The notes under the pieces were generated by a model. That model made no database searches, was not told the DNA's origin, and worked only from the letters and a program-made list of their open reading frames with translations. This document shows, one piece after another, positions 29,281 through 40,413 of a stretch of DNA of 64,000 bases (within the stretch, counting starts at the first letter, position 1; every line of letters begins with the position of its first letter). Origin of the DNA: a filamentous cyanobacterium ESFC-1 (GTDB lineage: Bacteria; Cyanobacteriota; Cyanobacteriia; Cyanobacteriales; Spirulinaceae); assembly GCA_000380225.1 (NCBI GenBank), contig KB904821.1, positions 1,540,830-1,604,829 of the forward strand. Direction: 5' to 3'. The translations under genes were made by a program, and so were the position numbers.

Positions 29281-32200
29281 ATGATTTCTACTTCTCTCGA
29301 TGAGCGTTTTTTCAACCTCTCCCTCGACTTACTCTGTGTTGCCGGACAAGATGGTTACTTCAAACGGCTCAATCCTGCTTGGACTGAGGTTTTAGGCTAC
29401 AGTGAGGCAGAACTAAAAGCCCGCCCCTTGATCGACTTCGTGCATCCGAGCGATCGCGCCGCTACCCTTGCCGAAGCCGAACAACTCTTTTCCGGCCAAA
29501 AAAACATCAAGTTTGAAAACCGCTATCGCGCCAAAAACGGCAGTTATCGCTGGTTAGCTTGGACTTCTACCCTGTCTGCCGAAGACCAATGTATTTACGC
29601 CGTTGCCAGAGACATTACAGAGAGTAAAGCCACCGCCGCCACCCAGCAAGCCCTCCTCGATGCGATTCCCGACATGATGTTTCGCTGTCGGGCTGATGGA
29701 ACCTTTATCGACTACAAACCCGCCAAAAATCTCGAAACCCTACTGCATCCCGACCAATTTTTAGGCAAAACCCTGTGGGAAACCATGCCCCCCAGTCTCG
29801 CCGATACAATCTTTCAAGCCCACCAACAAGCCCTGCTGTCTCAAAGCGTCGAAATCCTTGAGTACGACCTCGAAATGCCCGACGGCCTGCACTTCTACGA
29901 AGCCCGCATCGTCGCTTGTGGCAGTGATGAAGTCATTTCCATTGTGCGGGACATCACCGACTTTCAACGCAGCGTCCGAGAACTCGAATGGCGATCGCGC
30001 CTCGCCGCCCTTAAATCCGAAATCGGCATCGCCCTCGCCCAAAGCCCCGACTTCAAAGGAATGCTGCCACAATGCACCCAAGTCCTCGTCGATCGCCTCG
30101 ATGCCGCCTTTGCCCGAATTTGGACAGTCAACGAGGCCGGAGACACCCTCAAACTGCAAGCCAGTTCCGGCCTCTACACCCACATCGACGGCGCACACAG
30201 CCGCATCCGAGTCGGGGAATATAAAATCGGACGTATTGCCGCTTCGGGTCAACCCCATCTCAGCAACGACGTTCCCAACGATCCCCAAGTGAGCGATCGC
30301 GACTGGGCCCGACGAGAAGGCATGGTGGCCTTTGCCGGGTATCCCCTAATTGTTAACCAAAAAGTCATCGGCGTGATGGCTTTATTCTCCCGTCAAGCCT
30401 TGGGGCAAAACGTTCTCGAAGCCCTGAGTACCATTGCCACCGAAATCGCTGTCGGCATTGAATACAAACGCACCGCGATCGCCCTAAAAAACAGCAAAGA
30501 ACAACTGCAACTCGCCCTGATTGGTAGTGCCTTGGGGACTTGGGATTGGTATATTCCCACCGGGAAAACCTACTTCGATAGTCAGTGGAAGCAAATGCTC
30601 GGCTACACAGACGACGAAATCGAAAACAGCTATCAAGCCTGGAAAAAACTGATTCATCCTGATGATAGCCCCCGCATTCTTAGTCAACTGCAAGCTTATT
30701 TGCGAGGGGAAACGCCATTGTACGAAGTCGAAATGCGGATGCTCAACAAAAGCGGTCAATGGCAGTGGATTTTTGCTCGCGGTAAAGTCTCCGAACAAGA
30801 CGAAGCCGGAAATCCCCTTCGCATGACCGGAACCCACCTCGACATCAACGACCGCAAAACCGCCGAAGCCGCCCTTCGCAAAAGCCAACACCAACTACAA
30901 GAAGCCCAACGCATTGCCAAAATCGGCAGTTGGGAAATGGAAGTAACCAGCAACAAAATCGCTTGGTCAGAAGAACTGTTTGAGATTTACGGCTTTAAAC
31001 CCGGCAAGCCCCCCACCTTCCTCGAACTCCTCAAAACCATTCACCCCGAAGACCGCCAAAACTGGCTCAAACAGATTCAACAAGCGATCGCCGATGGCAT
31101 TCCCTACGCCCTCGATCACCGCATTATTCGACCCGACGGCGAACTGCGTCACCTCAACGGCAGGGGCGAAGCGGTATGTGATGAAACCGGGCAAATCATC
31201 CGTTTAATCGGGACGGCCATGGATATTAGCGATCGCGTTTCGGCAGAACTTGAAACCCAACTCCTACTGGCTGTCATTCAAGCCATTAACAACACCTCCG
31301 ACCTCGAAAGTGCTATTAACACCGTTCTCAACTTAATTGGTACCACCATCAACTGGGATATTGGCGAAGCCTGGATTCCCGACCTCAACGGTCAAACCCT
31401 AAATCGCATTCCGGGGGGATATAGTTGCGATCGCCCCCTCAACGACTTTTTGAACGAAAGCCAATGCTTAGTTTTGCAAGTCGATCAAAGCGTACCGGGC
31501 CGCACTTGGATGGCTCAACAACCCGAATGGCACGAAGACATTTCCCAACTCAGTCCCGAAGTCTTTTGTCGCACCCAACTCGCCGAGCAATTCCGCCTCA
31601 AAACCTGTTTTAGCATTCCCATTCTGATTCAGAATGCCAACGGCCAGCAAGAAGTATTAGCGGTATTGGTCTTTTTTAAACGTACCACTTCCCCCGCAGA
31701 CCGCCGCTTAATCCAACTGATCGAAGCGATCGCCCTGCAACTCGGCGCACTCGTCGAACGGAAACAAACCGAAATGGAACTTCTTCGCATTAAAGCCGCC
31801 GTTGATGGCAGTAGCGATGCCGTGGGGATGACGAGTCTCAATGGTCAGGTGATTTATCACAATCGCGCCATGAACGAACGCTATGGCTTGACTCCTGAAG
31901 ACCTCAACCAAGAGGATGGCGGCCCCGGCTTACTGTATGCCGATGTTGAGAAAGCCTTTGAAGTCTTCCAAGCCATTCAAAACGGTCAATCGTGGATTGG
32001 TGAAGTCGATCTCAAAACCCGCGACGGCAACATCGTCCACAACCTCTTGCGGGCTGATTGCATTCGCGATCGCAACGGCAAACCCATCGGCCTGATCGGC
32101 ATTCACACCGACATTACCGAACGCAAAGAAGCCGAAGCCCGCGTCCAAGAACAACTCAAACGGGAAATCCTCGTCTCGAAAATTCTCGACCGCATTCGTT

Positions 32201-33627
32201 CCTCATTGAACCTCGAAGCCGTCTTGCAAACTGCCGTTGACGAAATCCGCGCTTTTCTGCAAACCGATCGCACCGTCATTTATTGCTTTGATGAAAACTG
32301 GGTGGGTTACGTCACCGTCGAATCCGTCGCCCCCGGTTGGCAGCCCATTATCGGCATGAGCATTGCCGATGAATGTTTCCCCACCGAATACGCCCAACTG
32401 TATCACCAAGGCCGCATTCGCGCGATCGCCGATGTAGCCAACTCTGACCTCGCCGAATGTCACAAACAACTGCTGCAAAATTTGCAAGTGCAAGCCAATC
32501 TCGCCATTCCCATTTTGCAAAGCCCCGCCGAAGACGATGGCAACAGCCCCGATCGCTTGTGGGGTTTACTGATCGCCCATCATTGCCAAAGCCCCCGCCC
32601 CTGGACAGAATCCGAGATTGACTGCTTAGAAGAAATTAGCATCCAACTCGCGATCGCCTTGCAACAATGCAACCTTTTTGAACAAGCCCAAAACGAACTC
32701 AACGAACGTATCGCCGCCGAATCTGCCCTCAGAGAATCCGAAACCCGCGAACGAGAACGGGCCCTAGAACTCGAAACCCTCCTCAAAAAACTGCAAAAAA
32801 CCCAAGCCCAACTGGTGCAAAGCGAAAAAATGGTGTCTCTCGGTCAACTCGTTGCCGGAGTCGCCCACGAAATCAACAACCCCGTTGGCTTTATCTATAG
32901 CAACGTCTCCCACGCCAAAGACTACGCCAGCGACCTCATTGAAATTATTACCCTGTATCAAAAACACTACCCCGACCCTAATATTGAAATTAGCGAAACC
33001 CTCGATATCTTAGACCTGGACTTTCTCAAATCCGACTTTCTCAAACTTTTGCAATCCATGACCGATGGTGCAAATCGCATTAAAGAAATTGTGCTATCTT
33101 TGCGAACCTTCTCCCGACTTGATGAAGCCGAGAAAAAAGAAGCCGATTTACACGCAGGCATCGAAAGCACTTTAATGGTTCTCAAAAGTCGTCTGCGCCG
33201 AACCGCCCATCGTCCTGCTATTGAAGTGACTAAGCAGTTTGACTCTCTCCCCAAAATTGAATGCTATCCCAGTCAACTCAACCAAGTTTTAATGAATCTC
33301 ATCAATAACGCCATTGATGCCCTTGACGAGAAATACAAACGCAATCCCGACTTTGCCCCCACCCTCCGCATTACCACCACCACCCAAACCCACTCCCAAA
33401 ACCCGCAACGTCCCACCGTTTGCATCGCGATCGCGGACAATGGAGATGGTATTCCCCCGGATATCAAAGAACGCATTTTCGACCCCTTCTTTACCACCAA
33501 ACCCATCGGCAAAGGAACGGGATTAGGCTTATCCATTAGCTATCAAATTATCGTCGATCGCCACGGCGGCCAACTCGAATGTCGTTCCCAACCCGGTCAG
33601 GGAACCGAGTTTTTGATTGAAATTTAA
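29281..33627 (+). CDS. Multi-PAS/GAF sensor histidine kinase
   Basis: A 1448-residue soluble sensor kinase with no membrane segments. Order by eye: PAS (1-118), PAS (120-230), GAF (245-395), PAS (405-530), PAS (530-650), GAF (660-835), PAS (840-965), a phytochrome-type GAF (970-1150, without an obvious chromophore Cys), coiled coil (1150-1190), H-box [12 protein letters not shown] with the phosphorylated His near 1196, then HATPase with N-box [16 protein letters not shown]1 DNGDGIP and G2 [11 protein letters not shown]. It should sense several internal cues. No receiver domain or response regulator is adjacent, so the partner is unknown. The H-box is of the same subtype as in the kinases ending at 44665 and starting at 56960. 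Confidence 0.9.
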   Translation: MISTSLDERFFNLSLDLLCVAGQDGYFKRLNPAWTEVLGYSEAELKARPLIDFVHPSDRAATLAEAEQLFSGQKNIKFENRYRAKNGSYRWLAWTSTLSAEDQCIYAVARDITESKATAATQQALLDAIPDMMFRCRADGTFIDYKPAKNLETLLHPDQFLGKTLWETMPPSLADTIFQAHQQALLSQSVEILEYDLEMPDGLHFYEARIVACGSDEVISIVRDITDFQRSVRELEWRSRLAALKSEIGIALAQSPDFKGMLPQCTQVLVDRLDAAFARIWTVNEAGDTLKLQASSGLYTHIDGAHSRIRVGEYKIGRIAASGQPHLSNDVPNDPQVSDRDWARREGMVAFAGYPLIVNQKVIGVMALFSRQALGQNVLEALSTIATEIAVGIEYKRTAIALKNSKEQLQLALIGSALGTWDWYIPTGKTYFDSQWKQMLGYTDDEIENSYQAWKKLIHPDDSPRILSQLQAYLRGETPLYEVEMRMLNKSGQWQWIFARGKVSEQDEAGNPLRMTGTHLDINDRKTAEAALRKSQHQLQEAQRIAKIGSWEMEVTSNKIAWSEELFEIYGFKPGKPPTFLELLKTIHPEDRQNWLKQIQQAIADGIPYALDHRIIRPDGELRHLNGRGEAVCDETGQIIRLIGTAMDISDRVSAELETQLLLAVIQAINNTSDLESAINTVLNLIGTTINWDIGEAWIPDLNGQTLNRIPGGYSCDRPLNDFLNESQCLVLQVDQSVPGRTWMAQQPEWHEDISQLSPEVFCRTQLAEQFRLKTCFSIPILIQNANGQQEVLAVLVFFKRTTSPADRRLIQLIEAIALQLGALVERKQTEMELLRIKAAVDGSSDAVGMTSLNGQVIYHNRAMNERYGLTPEDLNQEDGGPGLLYADVEKAFEVFQAIQNGQSWIGEVDLKTRDGNIVHNLLRADCIRDRNGKPIGLIGIHTDITERKEAEARVQEQLKREILVSKILDRIRSSLNLEAVLQTAVDEIRAFLQTDRTVIYCFDENWVGYVTVESVAPGWQPIIGMSIADECFPTEYAQLYHQGRIRAIADVANSDLAECHKQLLQNLQVQANLAIPILQSPAEDDGNSPDRLWGLLIAHHCQSPRPWTESEIDCLEEISIQLAIALQQCNLFEQAQNELNERIAAESALRESETRERERALELETLLKKLQKTQAQLVQSEKMVSLGQLVAGVAHEINNPVGFIYSNVSHAKDYASDLIEIITLYQKHYPDPNIEISETLDILDLDFLKSDFLKLLQSMTDGANRIKEIVLSLRTFSRLDEAEKKEADLHAGIESTLMVLKSRLRRTAHRPAIEVTKQFDSLPKIECYPSQLNQVLMNLINNAIDALDEKYKRNPDFAPTLRITTTTQTHSQNPQRPTVCIAIADNGDGIPPDIKERIFDPFFTTKPIGKGTGLGLSISYQIIVDRHGGQLECRSQPGQGTEFLIEI

Positions 33628-33816
33628 ATTAGTCATTGGTTGTTGGTTATTGGTTGTAGTAGGGGATGATCGCCCTTATCTAAGTTATTGGTTATTGGTT
33701 GTTTCTGGTGCGCTACCAAGTGCTACTCGCGCTATAAGATGCGGCGACGCGGGGTCGCACCAGTTGTTGGTTAGGCTTGGTACTCATATCTCAGCATTGG
33801 TAATTGGTAAACTGAA
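33628..33816. repeat. Heptamer repeats and GC-rich short repeats
   Basis: TTGGTTGTTGGTTATTGG units interrupted by GTAGTAGGGGATGATCGCCC (also near 40135) and GGTGCGCTACC. No gene content. Confidence 0.65.
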
Positions 33817-34419
33817 ATGACTTTTGTCCTCAATCCGCTTGATACACCAATTTTGGTTGATGCCATGACTTGGCGCGAATTCAAGGCAGTAGAACAACTG
33901 CTAGATCGCCCAGGAATGCGGCTATCATTTTTAGATGGGATATTAGAGATTCAGCGAATGCCCGGAGAACAGCACGAACGAATTAAGGAACGAGTTGGGG
34001 CATTGCTGGAGCTGTATCTACTTCAGATTGGCATCGACTATACACCGACGGGTTCAATGACCCTAGAAAGTGAGTCGGGTTTAGTGAAGCGAGAAGCAGA
34101 TAAGTCGTACAAATTAGGCCCAAATCGACCTCAGCCCGATCTGGTGATTGAAATTGTGATAACCAGTGGCGGTATCAACAAGCTAGAAGCATATCGACGA
34201 CTCGGCATTTCTGAGGTTTGGTTTTGGGAAAATAATCGATTGGAGTTATACCATCTTCGCTCTAATGATGGAGAAATGGTGTACGATCGCGTTTCGGCGA
34301 GCGAACTGTTGCCGGAATTGGATACAGATATCTTTTTGGCTTGCGTCAATCTGGAGAACCATGTTGAGGCGATACGAACATTTCAACGCAGTTTACAGAA
34401 TCTAAAGGGCAGTGGGTAG
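33817..34419 (+). CDS. Uma2 family (DUF820) putative endonuclease
   Basis: A 200-residue Uma2 protein: MTWREFKAVEQLLDRPGMRLSFLDGILEI at the start, PGEQHERIKERVGALLE, then the PD-(D/E)XK core PQPDLVIEIVITSGGINKLEAYRRLGISEVW near 105-140. Uma2 proteins are greatly expanded in cyanobacteria and resemble restriction-endonuclease folds; their natural target is unknown. Length is normal and motifs are complete. It is a single-gene unit between repeat regions. Confidence 0.85.
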   Translation: MTFVLNPLDTPILVDAMTWREFKAVEQLLDRPGMRLSFLDGILEIQRMPGEQHERIKERVGALLELYLLQIGIDYTPTGSMTLESESGLVKREADKSYKLGPNRPQPDLVIEIVITSGGINKLEAYRRLGISEVWFWENNRLELYHLRSNDGEMVYDRVSASELLPELDTDIFLACVNLENHVEAIRTFQRSLQNLKGSG

Positions 34420-34549
34420 CTTTTTTTCAGTCAACAGGTATCTCGGTGCGTTACGCTGCGCTAACGGCACCCTACCTATAGCCTTATTTTAGCTGTGTCA
34501 CGGCACTACGGTAAAATCAAAGCGAATCCTTCATCATTCATTATTCACT

Positions 34550-35617
34550 ATGACCAACACCCCCTCTCCCCTTTCAGACGACGCAGCCCGCGAGTTGTTA
34601 CAAAAATTGCGCCGCAAAGAAGGAACTTGGGTCGATTGGGGCAAAGCTTGTCAAAAGCTACAAAGTGCAGGCTTTCAGGCGAATGCAATTTTTGAAGAAA
34701 CCGGAATCGAAGCCAGCCAACAAAACCTCGTGATTGTCGCGGCCCAAGTCTATGAAAGCTTAGTGCGGACTGGTGCATCGGCCCCAATTCAACAATATTT
34801 TCAAGGGCCCCGCAGTGATGTGATTTATGAGTTACGCATCCTTAACCAAGACCAACGCTTGGCCGCGGCGACCATGGTTCAAGAGAAGCAGTTAGATATA
34901 GATGCAGCCCGCGAAATCGCTCGGGCCCTTAAAGAGTTTGCCCGCTTTTCGAGACCGCCTCAAGGCTTTAGCGATCGCGCCGGGGATGCCATTGCTTATT
35001 ATTACTGGAAACTCGCCAGAGGCAAAAAAGACTTGCAAGCGCGATCGCGTCTCATTGCCCAAGGCTTGCGTTTTGCCGAATCTAACGAAGCCCGCAAGAA
35101 AATCGAGCAGCTTTTGAGCGATTTTACCATTGTTCCCACGGCTCGCGCCCCGATGCTGCCCCTTTATCGCTTAGAAGCCGAAGAACAAATCCCCCGTTTA
35201 GTTCCCGTGGCCGGAGAAATGCCCTTAACTTTAGCTGAAGTTGAAGCCCCCGGCGCGATCGCCACCCAAGACCCCTTCGGTATTAGCGAATATGATGGTA
35301 AAGGTGCTTGGGTTTCCGTTCCGGGCTGGCAAGCCGTGTTAAAAGCGGCTGACCCGGTAGCCCTTATCACTCGCCTCGAAGACATACCCAACGCCCCAGA
35401 AGAAGCCTTTGAGCCAGCATTGGTTGTTGTAGACCGCACTGCCAGAGAATGGAATGCCAATGGTTATTTTCTGATGGTGAAGGGCGATCGCGTAGACATC
35501 GAGTGGTATCCTGAACCCCCTGCTGACCCCATCGCTGGCCAAGTTGTCCTCATTTTACGACCGAAAAAGATTCTCGATGAGGGTAATATTTTAGAACCTT
35601 GGCAAATGGATGATTAG
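34550..35617 (+). CDS. raf1: Rubisco accumulation factor 1
   Basis: A 355-residue protein matching Raf1. The N-terminal helical alpha domain (ELLQKLRRKEGTWVDWGKACQKLQSAG, IFEETGIEASQQNLVIVAAQVYESL) is joined by a linker near 195-210 to the C-terminal beta domain (LVPVAGEMPLTLAEVEAPG to the end). Raf1 dimers clamp newly folded RbcL antiparallel dimers and guide assembly of the L8 core before RbcS binds. Length is typical. It is monocistronic and marks the organism as an oxygenic phototroph with form I Rubisco. Confidence 0.93.
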   Translation: MTNTPSPLSDDAARELLQKLRRKEGTWVDWGKACQKLQSAGFQANAIFEETGIEASQQNLVIVAAQVYESLVRTGASAPIQQYFQGPRSDVIYELRILNQDQRLAAATMVQEKQLDIDAAREIARALKEFARFSRPPQGFSDRAGDAIAYYYWKLARGKKDLQARSRLIAQGLRFAESNEARKKIEQLLSDFTIVPTARAPMLPLYRLEAEEQIPRLVPVAGEMPLTLAEVEAPGAIATQDPFGISEYDGKGAWVSVPGWQAVLKAADPVALITRLEDIPNAPEEAFEPALVVVDRTAREWNANGYFLMVKGDRVDIEWYPEPPADPIAGQVVLILRPKKILDEGNILEPWQMDD

Positions 35618-35759
35618 TTGTTTGTCATTTGTCATTTGTCATTTGTCATTTGTCATTTGTCATTTGTCATTTGTCATTTGTCCTTGGTTCGGGGAACCCA
35701 GGGGTATGAACAGTAATGCAAAATCTTTTTAAACCTGCTCAATTAGACTTTACGGGTCT

Positions 35760-35952
35760 AGAAGCCACAAAAACAAAAAAATAGTAGAGAAGTTGAGAGA
35801 CGTTGCTGCTCGGATTTAAGACGGAGTTAAAAATCAATAATCAGCAAAAAACTCAACTGCTTCAACACGCTCCGAACAGCCCGTCATGCTTGGAATTGGG
35901 TACGTGAAGTACCCAACGCCAACGCTTTACTTTTGGCGTGGGCTTCGGTGCT
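35760..35952 (-). ncRNA. Probable omega-RNA and right end of the TnpB element
   Basis: Immediately 3' of tnpB are two adjacent hairpins with perfect 7-bp stems: ACGCCAA/TTGGCGT (35916-35922 with 35933-35939) and TTGGGTA/TACCCAA (35896-35902 with 35910-35916). In IS200/IS605 elements this position carries the reRNA/omega-RNA that guides TnpB and the TnpA-recognised end hairpin. The left boundary of the RNA (35760) is a guess. Confidence 0.5.
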
Positions 35953-37107
35953 TCAATGACAACTGCCTCTACCAGAAACAGACTCCAGTTTTGGTCTTAC
36001 ATCGTCTCTACAGGCTAAAACGCCACTTCCTGACGCTAAGAAATAGTCACGCAAATTTAAAGCCGCATTGATATCCCTATCGTGCAACTTTTTACAGTTG
36101 GGACATTCCCAAATTCTGATTTGTAGAGGCATTGATTCCATTCGATGCCCACAACAATTACAAGTCTTGGAACTGGGGAAAAATCGGTCTACAAACTTAA
36201 CGACTTTCCCTTGTTCTTTGGCTTTATACTCGGTTAACGTTTGTAGCAATCCCCAGGCAGCATCGTTAATCGATTTCGCTAAACAATGATTGCGAGTCAT
36301 ACCTTTGATATTCAGATTCTCAAACACGATGACTTGGTTTTCGTCTACTAGCTTGCGTGAAAGCTTGTGATGAGAATCTAAGCGGCAATTGGCAATCTTG
36401 CTGTGAATTTTAGCGACTTTTAATCTGGCTTTGTTTCGGTTGGCAGAACCTTTAGTTTTACGAGATAATTGCTTCTGGTATTTTGCTAACTTCTTTTCAT
36501 ATTTTCGATAAAACTTAGGAGGTTTAATCTTTTCGCCATCACTGGTAACGATTAAGGCATCTAAGCCTAAATCAATACCAATAACTTTTCCTTGTATTGA
36601 TTGTTCGGGAAATTCTCCGGGTAGCTCGATTCTGAGAGAGGCAAAGTATTGACCCGATGGAGTCATCGAAACCGTGATGGATTTAATTTTACCCTTGATT
36701 TTTCGATGAACTTTGGCTCGAACTTCACCCAGTTTAGGAAGTTTGATAGAGCGTTCATTGATTTTAAAACCTTGAGGATAAGTTGCAGATTGCTTTCGAT
36801 GCTTTGACTTAAATCTTGGATGCTTACCTGTCCCTCTAAAAAAGTTCTTGAAAGCTGTGTCTAAGTTTTTAAGCGATTGCTGTAATACTTGACTGGCAAC
36901 TTCAGTCAGCCAAGGTAATTCTTGCTTGAGAGATGGTAACTGATTAGCGCATTTTGTATAGCTCAATCCTTTACCTGTCTTCTCATAAGCCTTGTTCCAC
37001 TCATCAAGAAACCGATTAAATATAAACCGAGCGCACCCAAATTCTTTTGAGAGTTGAGTACGCTGTTCTGGGTTTGGATATAACCTAATTTTTAGAGAGG
37101 TAAACAT
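35953..37107 (-). CDS. tnpB: IS200/IS605 family TnpB RNA-guided nuclease
   Basis: A 384-residue TnpB. The N-terminal OrfB_IS605 helix-turn-helix region (SLKIRLYPNPEQRTQLSKEFG), RuvC-I GIDLGLDALIVTSDG with Asp near 195, RuvC-II VIVFENLNIKGM with Glu, the zinc ribbon CNCCGH...CPNC near 310-333 and RuvC-III DRDINAALNL with Asp are all present, so the nuclease should be active. It cleaves DNA next to a short TAM, guided by RNA from the element's right end. No TnpA is nearby, making this a TnpB-only element. It is flanked by heptamer repeats. Confidence 0.93.
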   Translation of the reverse strand: MFTSLKIRLYPNPEQRTQLSKEFGCARFIFNRFLDEWNKAYEKTGKGLSYTKCANQLPSLKQELPWLTEVASQVLQQSLKNLDTAFKNFFRGTGKHPRFKSKHRKQSATYPQGFKINERSIKLPKLGEVRAKVHRKIKGKIKSITVSMTPSGQYFASLRIELPGEFPEQSIQGKVIGIDLGLDALIVTSDGEKIKPPKFYRKYEKKLAKYQKQLSRKTKGSANRNKARLKVAKIHSKIANCRLDSHHKLSRKLVDENQVIVFENLNIKGMTRNHCLAKSINDAAWGLLQTLTEYKAKEQGKVVKFVDRFFPSSKTCNCCGHRMESMPLQIRIWECPNCKKLHDRDINAALNLRDYFLASGSGVLACRDDVRPKLESVSGRGSCH

Positions 37108-37324
37108 TAGCCTTGAGTGCTAAACTGTTAATTAGTATAACGCAAATAGAGGGACAACTATTGACAAGTTGAAAGAATACATTGAGGAGCAAGATAGACC
37201 TGAAAAGGTTTGCTTTTGGTCGCGATTCATCCCGTCGCCAACGTTCCTTAGGTTGCGGGTCTTCTCGCGACCTTGAGATAAAACCAATGACCAATGACCA
37301 ATGACCAAGGACAATTGACCAAAA

Positions 37325-37407
37325 TGCGGATGAAAGGACTTGAACCTTCACTTCGCGAGGAAACTAGAACCTAAATCTAGCGCGTCTACCAATTCCGCCA
37401 CATCCGC
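37325..37407 (-). tRNA. tRNA-Leu(TAG), ordinary class II
   Basis: 83 nt on the minus strand. Acceptor GCGGATG/CATCCGC, anticodon stem CTAGA/TCTAG with loop TTTAGGT, a long variable arm (TTTCCTCGCGAAGTG) and T stem GAAGG/CCTTT. Discriminator A. It has the normal bacterial tRNA-Leu shape, in contrast to the three array tRNA-Leu genes. Confidence 0.95.
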
Positions 37408-37441
37408 GTTTTGGCTATGAATCCATAGCCAGTTAAAAATA

Positions 37442-38182
37442 CTAACACAGTTTTAGCGATTGTGGTGAATTGCTTTCCCAACGCGATCGCCCCCAAAAGC
37501 GCAACAAGCGATCGCCCACCAGTCGCGGGTAAAAATAATGGAAGAAATGATAACCTTGGGCGCAAGTCCACAATCCATCTTCGGGTTTGAGCCAATCGTG
37601 CCAGCGTTTGAGGGCAGCTATATCCGCGATCGCGTCATTTTGACTGCCACAGACCAACAAAGGCATCGCGACGCTTCCAGGGGCAATACTAGGACGCTGG
37701 TAAAGGGAATGAGGGGAGGGGGAAGTGGCAATATCTTTTTCGAGTATCTCCACTAATGCCTTGGTGGTGTAGTGGTTTTGCTGGCCAAACAACATCCGCA
37801 CCATTTGCGCTAACAACATTTGACGGGGACAAGGTAACAAGGCTTGCAAAGCGTAATAATGCGCTTGCCAATCAATCGCCGGATAAGCGCCCACCCCTAG
37901 CAGGGTAAGAGATTCGACCTTTTCGGGATATTGACGCGCATACAGCCAACCCAATAATCCCCCGGTACTGTGACCCACTAAATGCAGGGGGCGATCGCAT
38001 TTTTCCATATAGTCGTGCAATAACTCCAAAGCCACATCCAAAGAACTCCCTTCGTCAGCGTGTTGCTGATATTGCCAAGCGGTTAAGTTGGCGTTGTTGG
38101 CAATATACCGCAGCAGGGGTCGGGCAAAACGCTCAAAACTCGGATTCGCAGATAACCAAAGAATTGTCGGGGATGAAGACAT
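37442..38182 (-). CDS. Alpha/beta hydrolase
   Basis: A 246-residue alpha/beta-hydrolase. The nucleophile elbow is LHLVGHSTGGLLGWLYARQYP near residue 75; a later region LLVCGSQNDAIAD supplies the acid and AQGYHFFHYFYPRL the His. The first strand-loop is WLSANPSFERFARPLL, unlike a standard HG oxyanion loop, so the substrate may be unusual. It probably acts in the cytoplasm. Single gene; tRNA-Leu(TAG) lies just downstream. Confidence 0.75.
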   Translation of the reverse strand: MSSSPTILWLSANPSFERFARPLLRYIANNANLTAWQYQQHADEGSSLDVALELLHDYMEKCDRPLHLVGHSTGGLLGWLYARQYPEKVESLTLLGVGAYPAIDWQAHYYALQALLPCPRQMLLAQMVRMLFGQQNHYTTKALVEILEKDIATSPSPHSLYQRPSIAPGSVAMPLLVCGSQNDAIADIAALKRWHDWLKPEDGLWTCAQGYHFFHYFYPRLVGDRLLRFWGRSRWESNSPQSLKLC

Positions 38183-38531
38183 GAGGTAACTCCTGAAAAT
38201 ACAACTACGTTAATGAAAATATTTATCATTAAAGCGCAGAAATTGTCATTTGTCATTTGTCTTTTGTCATTGGTTTATTACAAGTGGAGCGACTCGTATA
38301 AAAGGAATTAGCGAGAGAATTGCCCATTATTCCTGAGTTTGAACCTGACGACCTGGCATTTTTCCCTTAAATATTTCCTTCTCAGACGCAGAAATAAACT
38401 GCAAATATTTGTAAATAAGTGCGACTTTAGGGAAAGCGGTACAATAAAGCAACGGGAACTGCCAACAGCAAAAATATTTCTGTATCCTTAATACCATCCT
38501 TGCGTTCACTTCGATTTTGAAATAGCGGCTC

Positions 38532-40124
38532 ATGCGTTTTAAACCCTCGTCTCTCTTTTTCATCCTGTCCCTGTCCTTTGTCACCACCCTTTCTCCCCAT
38601 GCCAAAGCCCAAGACGTAGAAATTCAAGTGGGTGTAGTGCAGCGCTTTGGGGATGACCCCACCGAAACCATCACCCTCACCAGTATGCCCGGCGACGACC
38701 TCACCCTCGAAATTTTGGGGGGAGACATGAAGCCGAAAACCCTGAGTGCGAATGAAGTTACCCTAGAGATTAACCCGCGACCCGTCAACGAACCCGTCAT
38801 TCAAGAACGAGTCGTTTTGAGCGATCGCGCCACCTTTGAAACCGCCGAAGCCAGCGCCAAAGCCTGGCAAGCCCAAGGCATCGAAGTCGAAATCGTCCAA
38901 CCGGGACGCTGGCAAGTCTGGGCCAAGCGAGATGTTTACAAAACCCCCGTATTGCGGCGCTTACTGCTCGAAAGTTTACGCGCACAAGGGGAAACCGATC
39001 CCTATTTAGAATCCGAGGTTTTAGAAGCCGTCCCCAAAGCCTCCTTTGTGGTGGATGGTTTTCGCTACAATCGCGATCGCATTGCCATTACCTCCGCACA
39101 AGACCGCATCAAAGTCCAAGAAAGCGACGAAGACGAAGACGGCAAAGTGTACACCTACGCCGGGGATTTAAACATCCAGCCCAACGCCTACGGCAACTTT
39201 ACCCTCGTTAATACCGTCCCCCTCGAAACCTACCTGCGCGGAGTCGTCCCCCACGAAATCGGCCCCAACGCCCCTTATCAAGCCGTAGCCGCCCAAGCCA
39301 TTCTCGCCCGGACGTATGCCCTACGCAACCTGCGCCGCTTTCGTGCCGACGAATACCAAATCTGTGCCACCGTCCATTGTCAGGTGTATTATGGCTTAAC
39401 CGGAACGATTCAAAAAGCCGATCGCGCGATCGCCGAAACCCGCGGCCAAGTTCTCACCTACAACAACGAACTGATCGACGCGCTTTACTCCTCCACCACC
39501 GGGGGCGTGACGGCACAATTTAACGATATTTGGGACGGAGACAACCGCCCTTACCTCCAACCCCGCGTAGACTCCCCCAATCCCCCCTGGAACCTCGCCC
39601 AACAGCCCCTTAATGATGAAGCCACCTTCCGCCGCTTTATCAGTCTGAAGGACGGCTTTAATGAAAGTGGCGTGAATGTGTTTCGCTGGGATCGTCAAAG
39701 CAGTATCCAAGAACTGACCGCCGATCTCAACCGTTACCTCGAACGCACCAAAAATGCGATTACAAATATCAGCCAAATTACCAATATTGCCGTTACCGAG
39801 CGATCGCCCTCCGGTCGCATTCTCACCCTCAGCGTTTTTACCGATAAAGGCACGATCGAACTACACAAAACCGAAGCCCGCAGCGCTTTTGGGCCGCCCC
39901 GCAGTACCCTGTTTTACCTCGAACCCATCGAAGATGCCAATCAAAACTTACAAGGCTATCGCTTTATTGGGGGCGGCTTTGGTCATGGTGTGGGGATGAG
40001 TCAATATGGCTCGTATAACTTGGCCAATTTAGGCAAAATGGCTCCAGAAATTTTAGCGTTTTATTATCCCCAAACCACTTTAACTGAACTGACTCCCGAT
40101 ATTGTTTATTACCCAGAGGAATAG
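38532..40124 (+). CDS. SpoIID/LytB domain protein, secreted
   Basis: A 530-residue protein with a signal peptide (MRFKPSSLFFILSLSFVTTLSPHAKA). The SpoIID domain is at about residues 215-500: LETYLRGVVPHEIGPNAPYQAVAAQAILARTYAL, DALYSSTTGGVTAQFNDIW and the C-terminal FIGGGFGHGVGMSQYGSYNLA. In Bacillus, SpoIID is a lytic transglycosylase cutting denuded glycan; the Glu of VPHEIGP corresponds to the catalytic position. Cyanobacterial members probably remodel peptidoglycan. The N-terminal 200 residues are specific to this group. Monocistronic. Confidence 0.87.
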   Translation: MRFKPSSLFFILSLSFVTTLSPHAKAQDVEIQVGVVQRFGDDPTETITLTSMPGDDLTLEILGGDMKPKTLSANEVTLEINPRPVNEPVIQERVVLSDRATFETAEASAKAWQAQGIEVEIVQPGRWQVWAKRDVYKTPVLRRLLLESLRAQGETDPYLESEVLEAVPKASFVVDGFRYNRDRIAITSAQDRIKVQESDEDEDGKVYTYAGDLNIQPNAYGNFTLVNTVPLETYLRGVVPHEIGPNAPYQAVAAQAILARTYALRNLRRFRADEYQICATVHCQVYYGLTGTIQKADRAIAETRGQVLTYNNELIDALYSSTTGGVTAQFNDIWDGDNRPYLQPRVDSPNPPWNLAQQPLNDEATFRRFISLKDGFNESGVNVFRWDRQSSIQELTADLNRYLERTKNAITNISQITNIAVTERSPSGRILTLSVFTDKGTIELHKTEARSAFGPPRSTLFYLEPIEDANQNLQGYRFIGGGFGHGVGMSQYGSYNLANLGKMAPEILAFYYPQTTLTELTPDIVYYPEE

Positions 40125-40271
40125 TTGTTGGTTGTGTAGTAAGGGACGATCGCCCTTTCTGGGTTATTGGTCAACCGTGACAAGTTAAGGCAACCCCTTG
40201 GATGTCAAGAAAGCCCAACACCCTCGTATTATCCTGAATTCAGGTTTATTAAGATGGTGCAATACACAAGT

Positions 40272-40400
40272 TATATCAAATCCGTTTAATTAGTGGGGAT
40301 TAAGAACCCCGGTTTCTGGCCTGCTTACACAGTAAAGTTATGATTTTGGCCAGAAACCGGGGTTCTCAAACTATGGTTGTTTTTTCGGATTTTAGATTAA
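40272..40400. mobile_element. Palindromic repeat element, family B (longest copy)
   Basis: Outer ends TATCAAATCCG and CGGATTTTAGA; inner stem AAGAACCCCGGTTTCTGGCC with GGCCAGAAACCGGGGTTCT. The layout of short terminal inverted repeats around an inner hairpin fits a MITE of about 130 bp. It separates the SpoIID gene from the convergent protease-like gene. Confidence 0.7.
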
Positions 40401-40413
40401 ACCTGAATTATCC

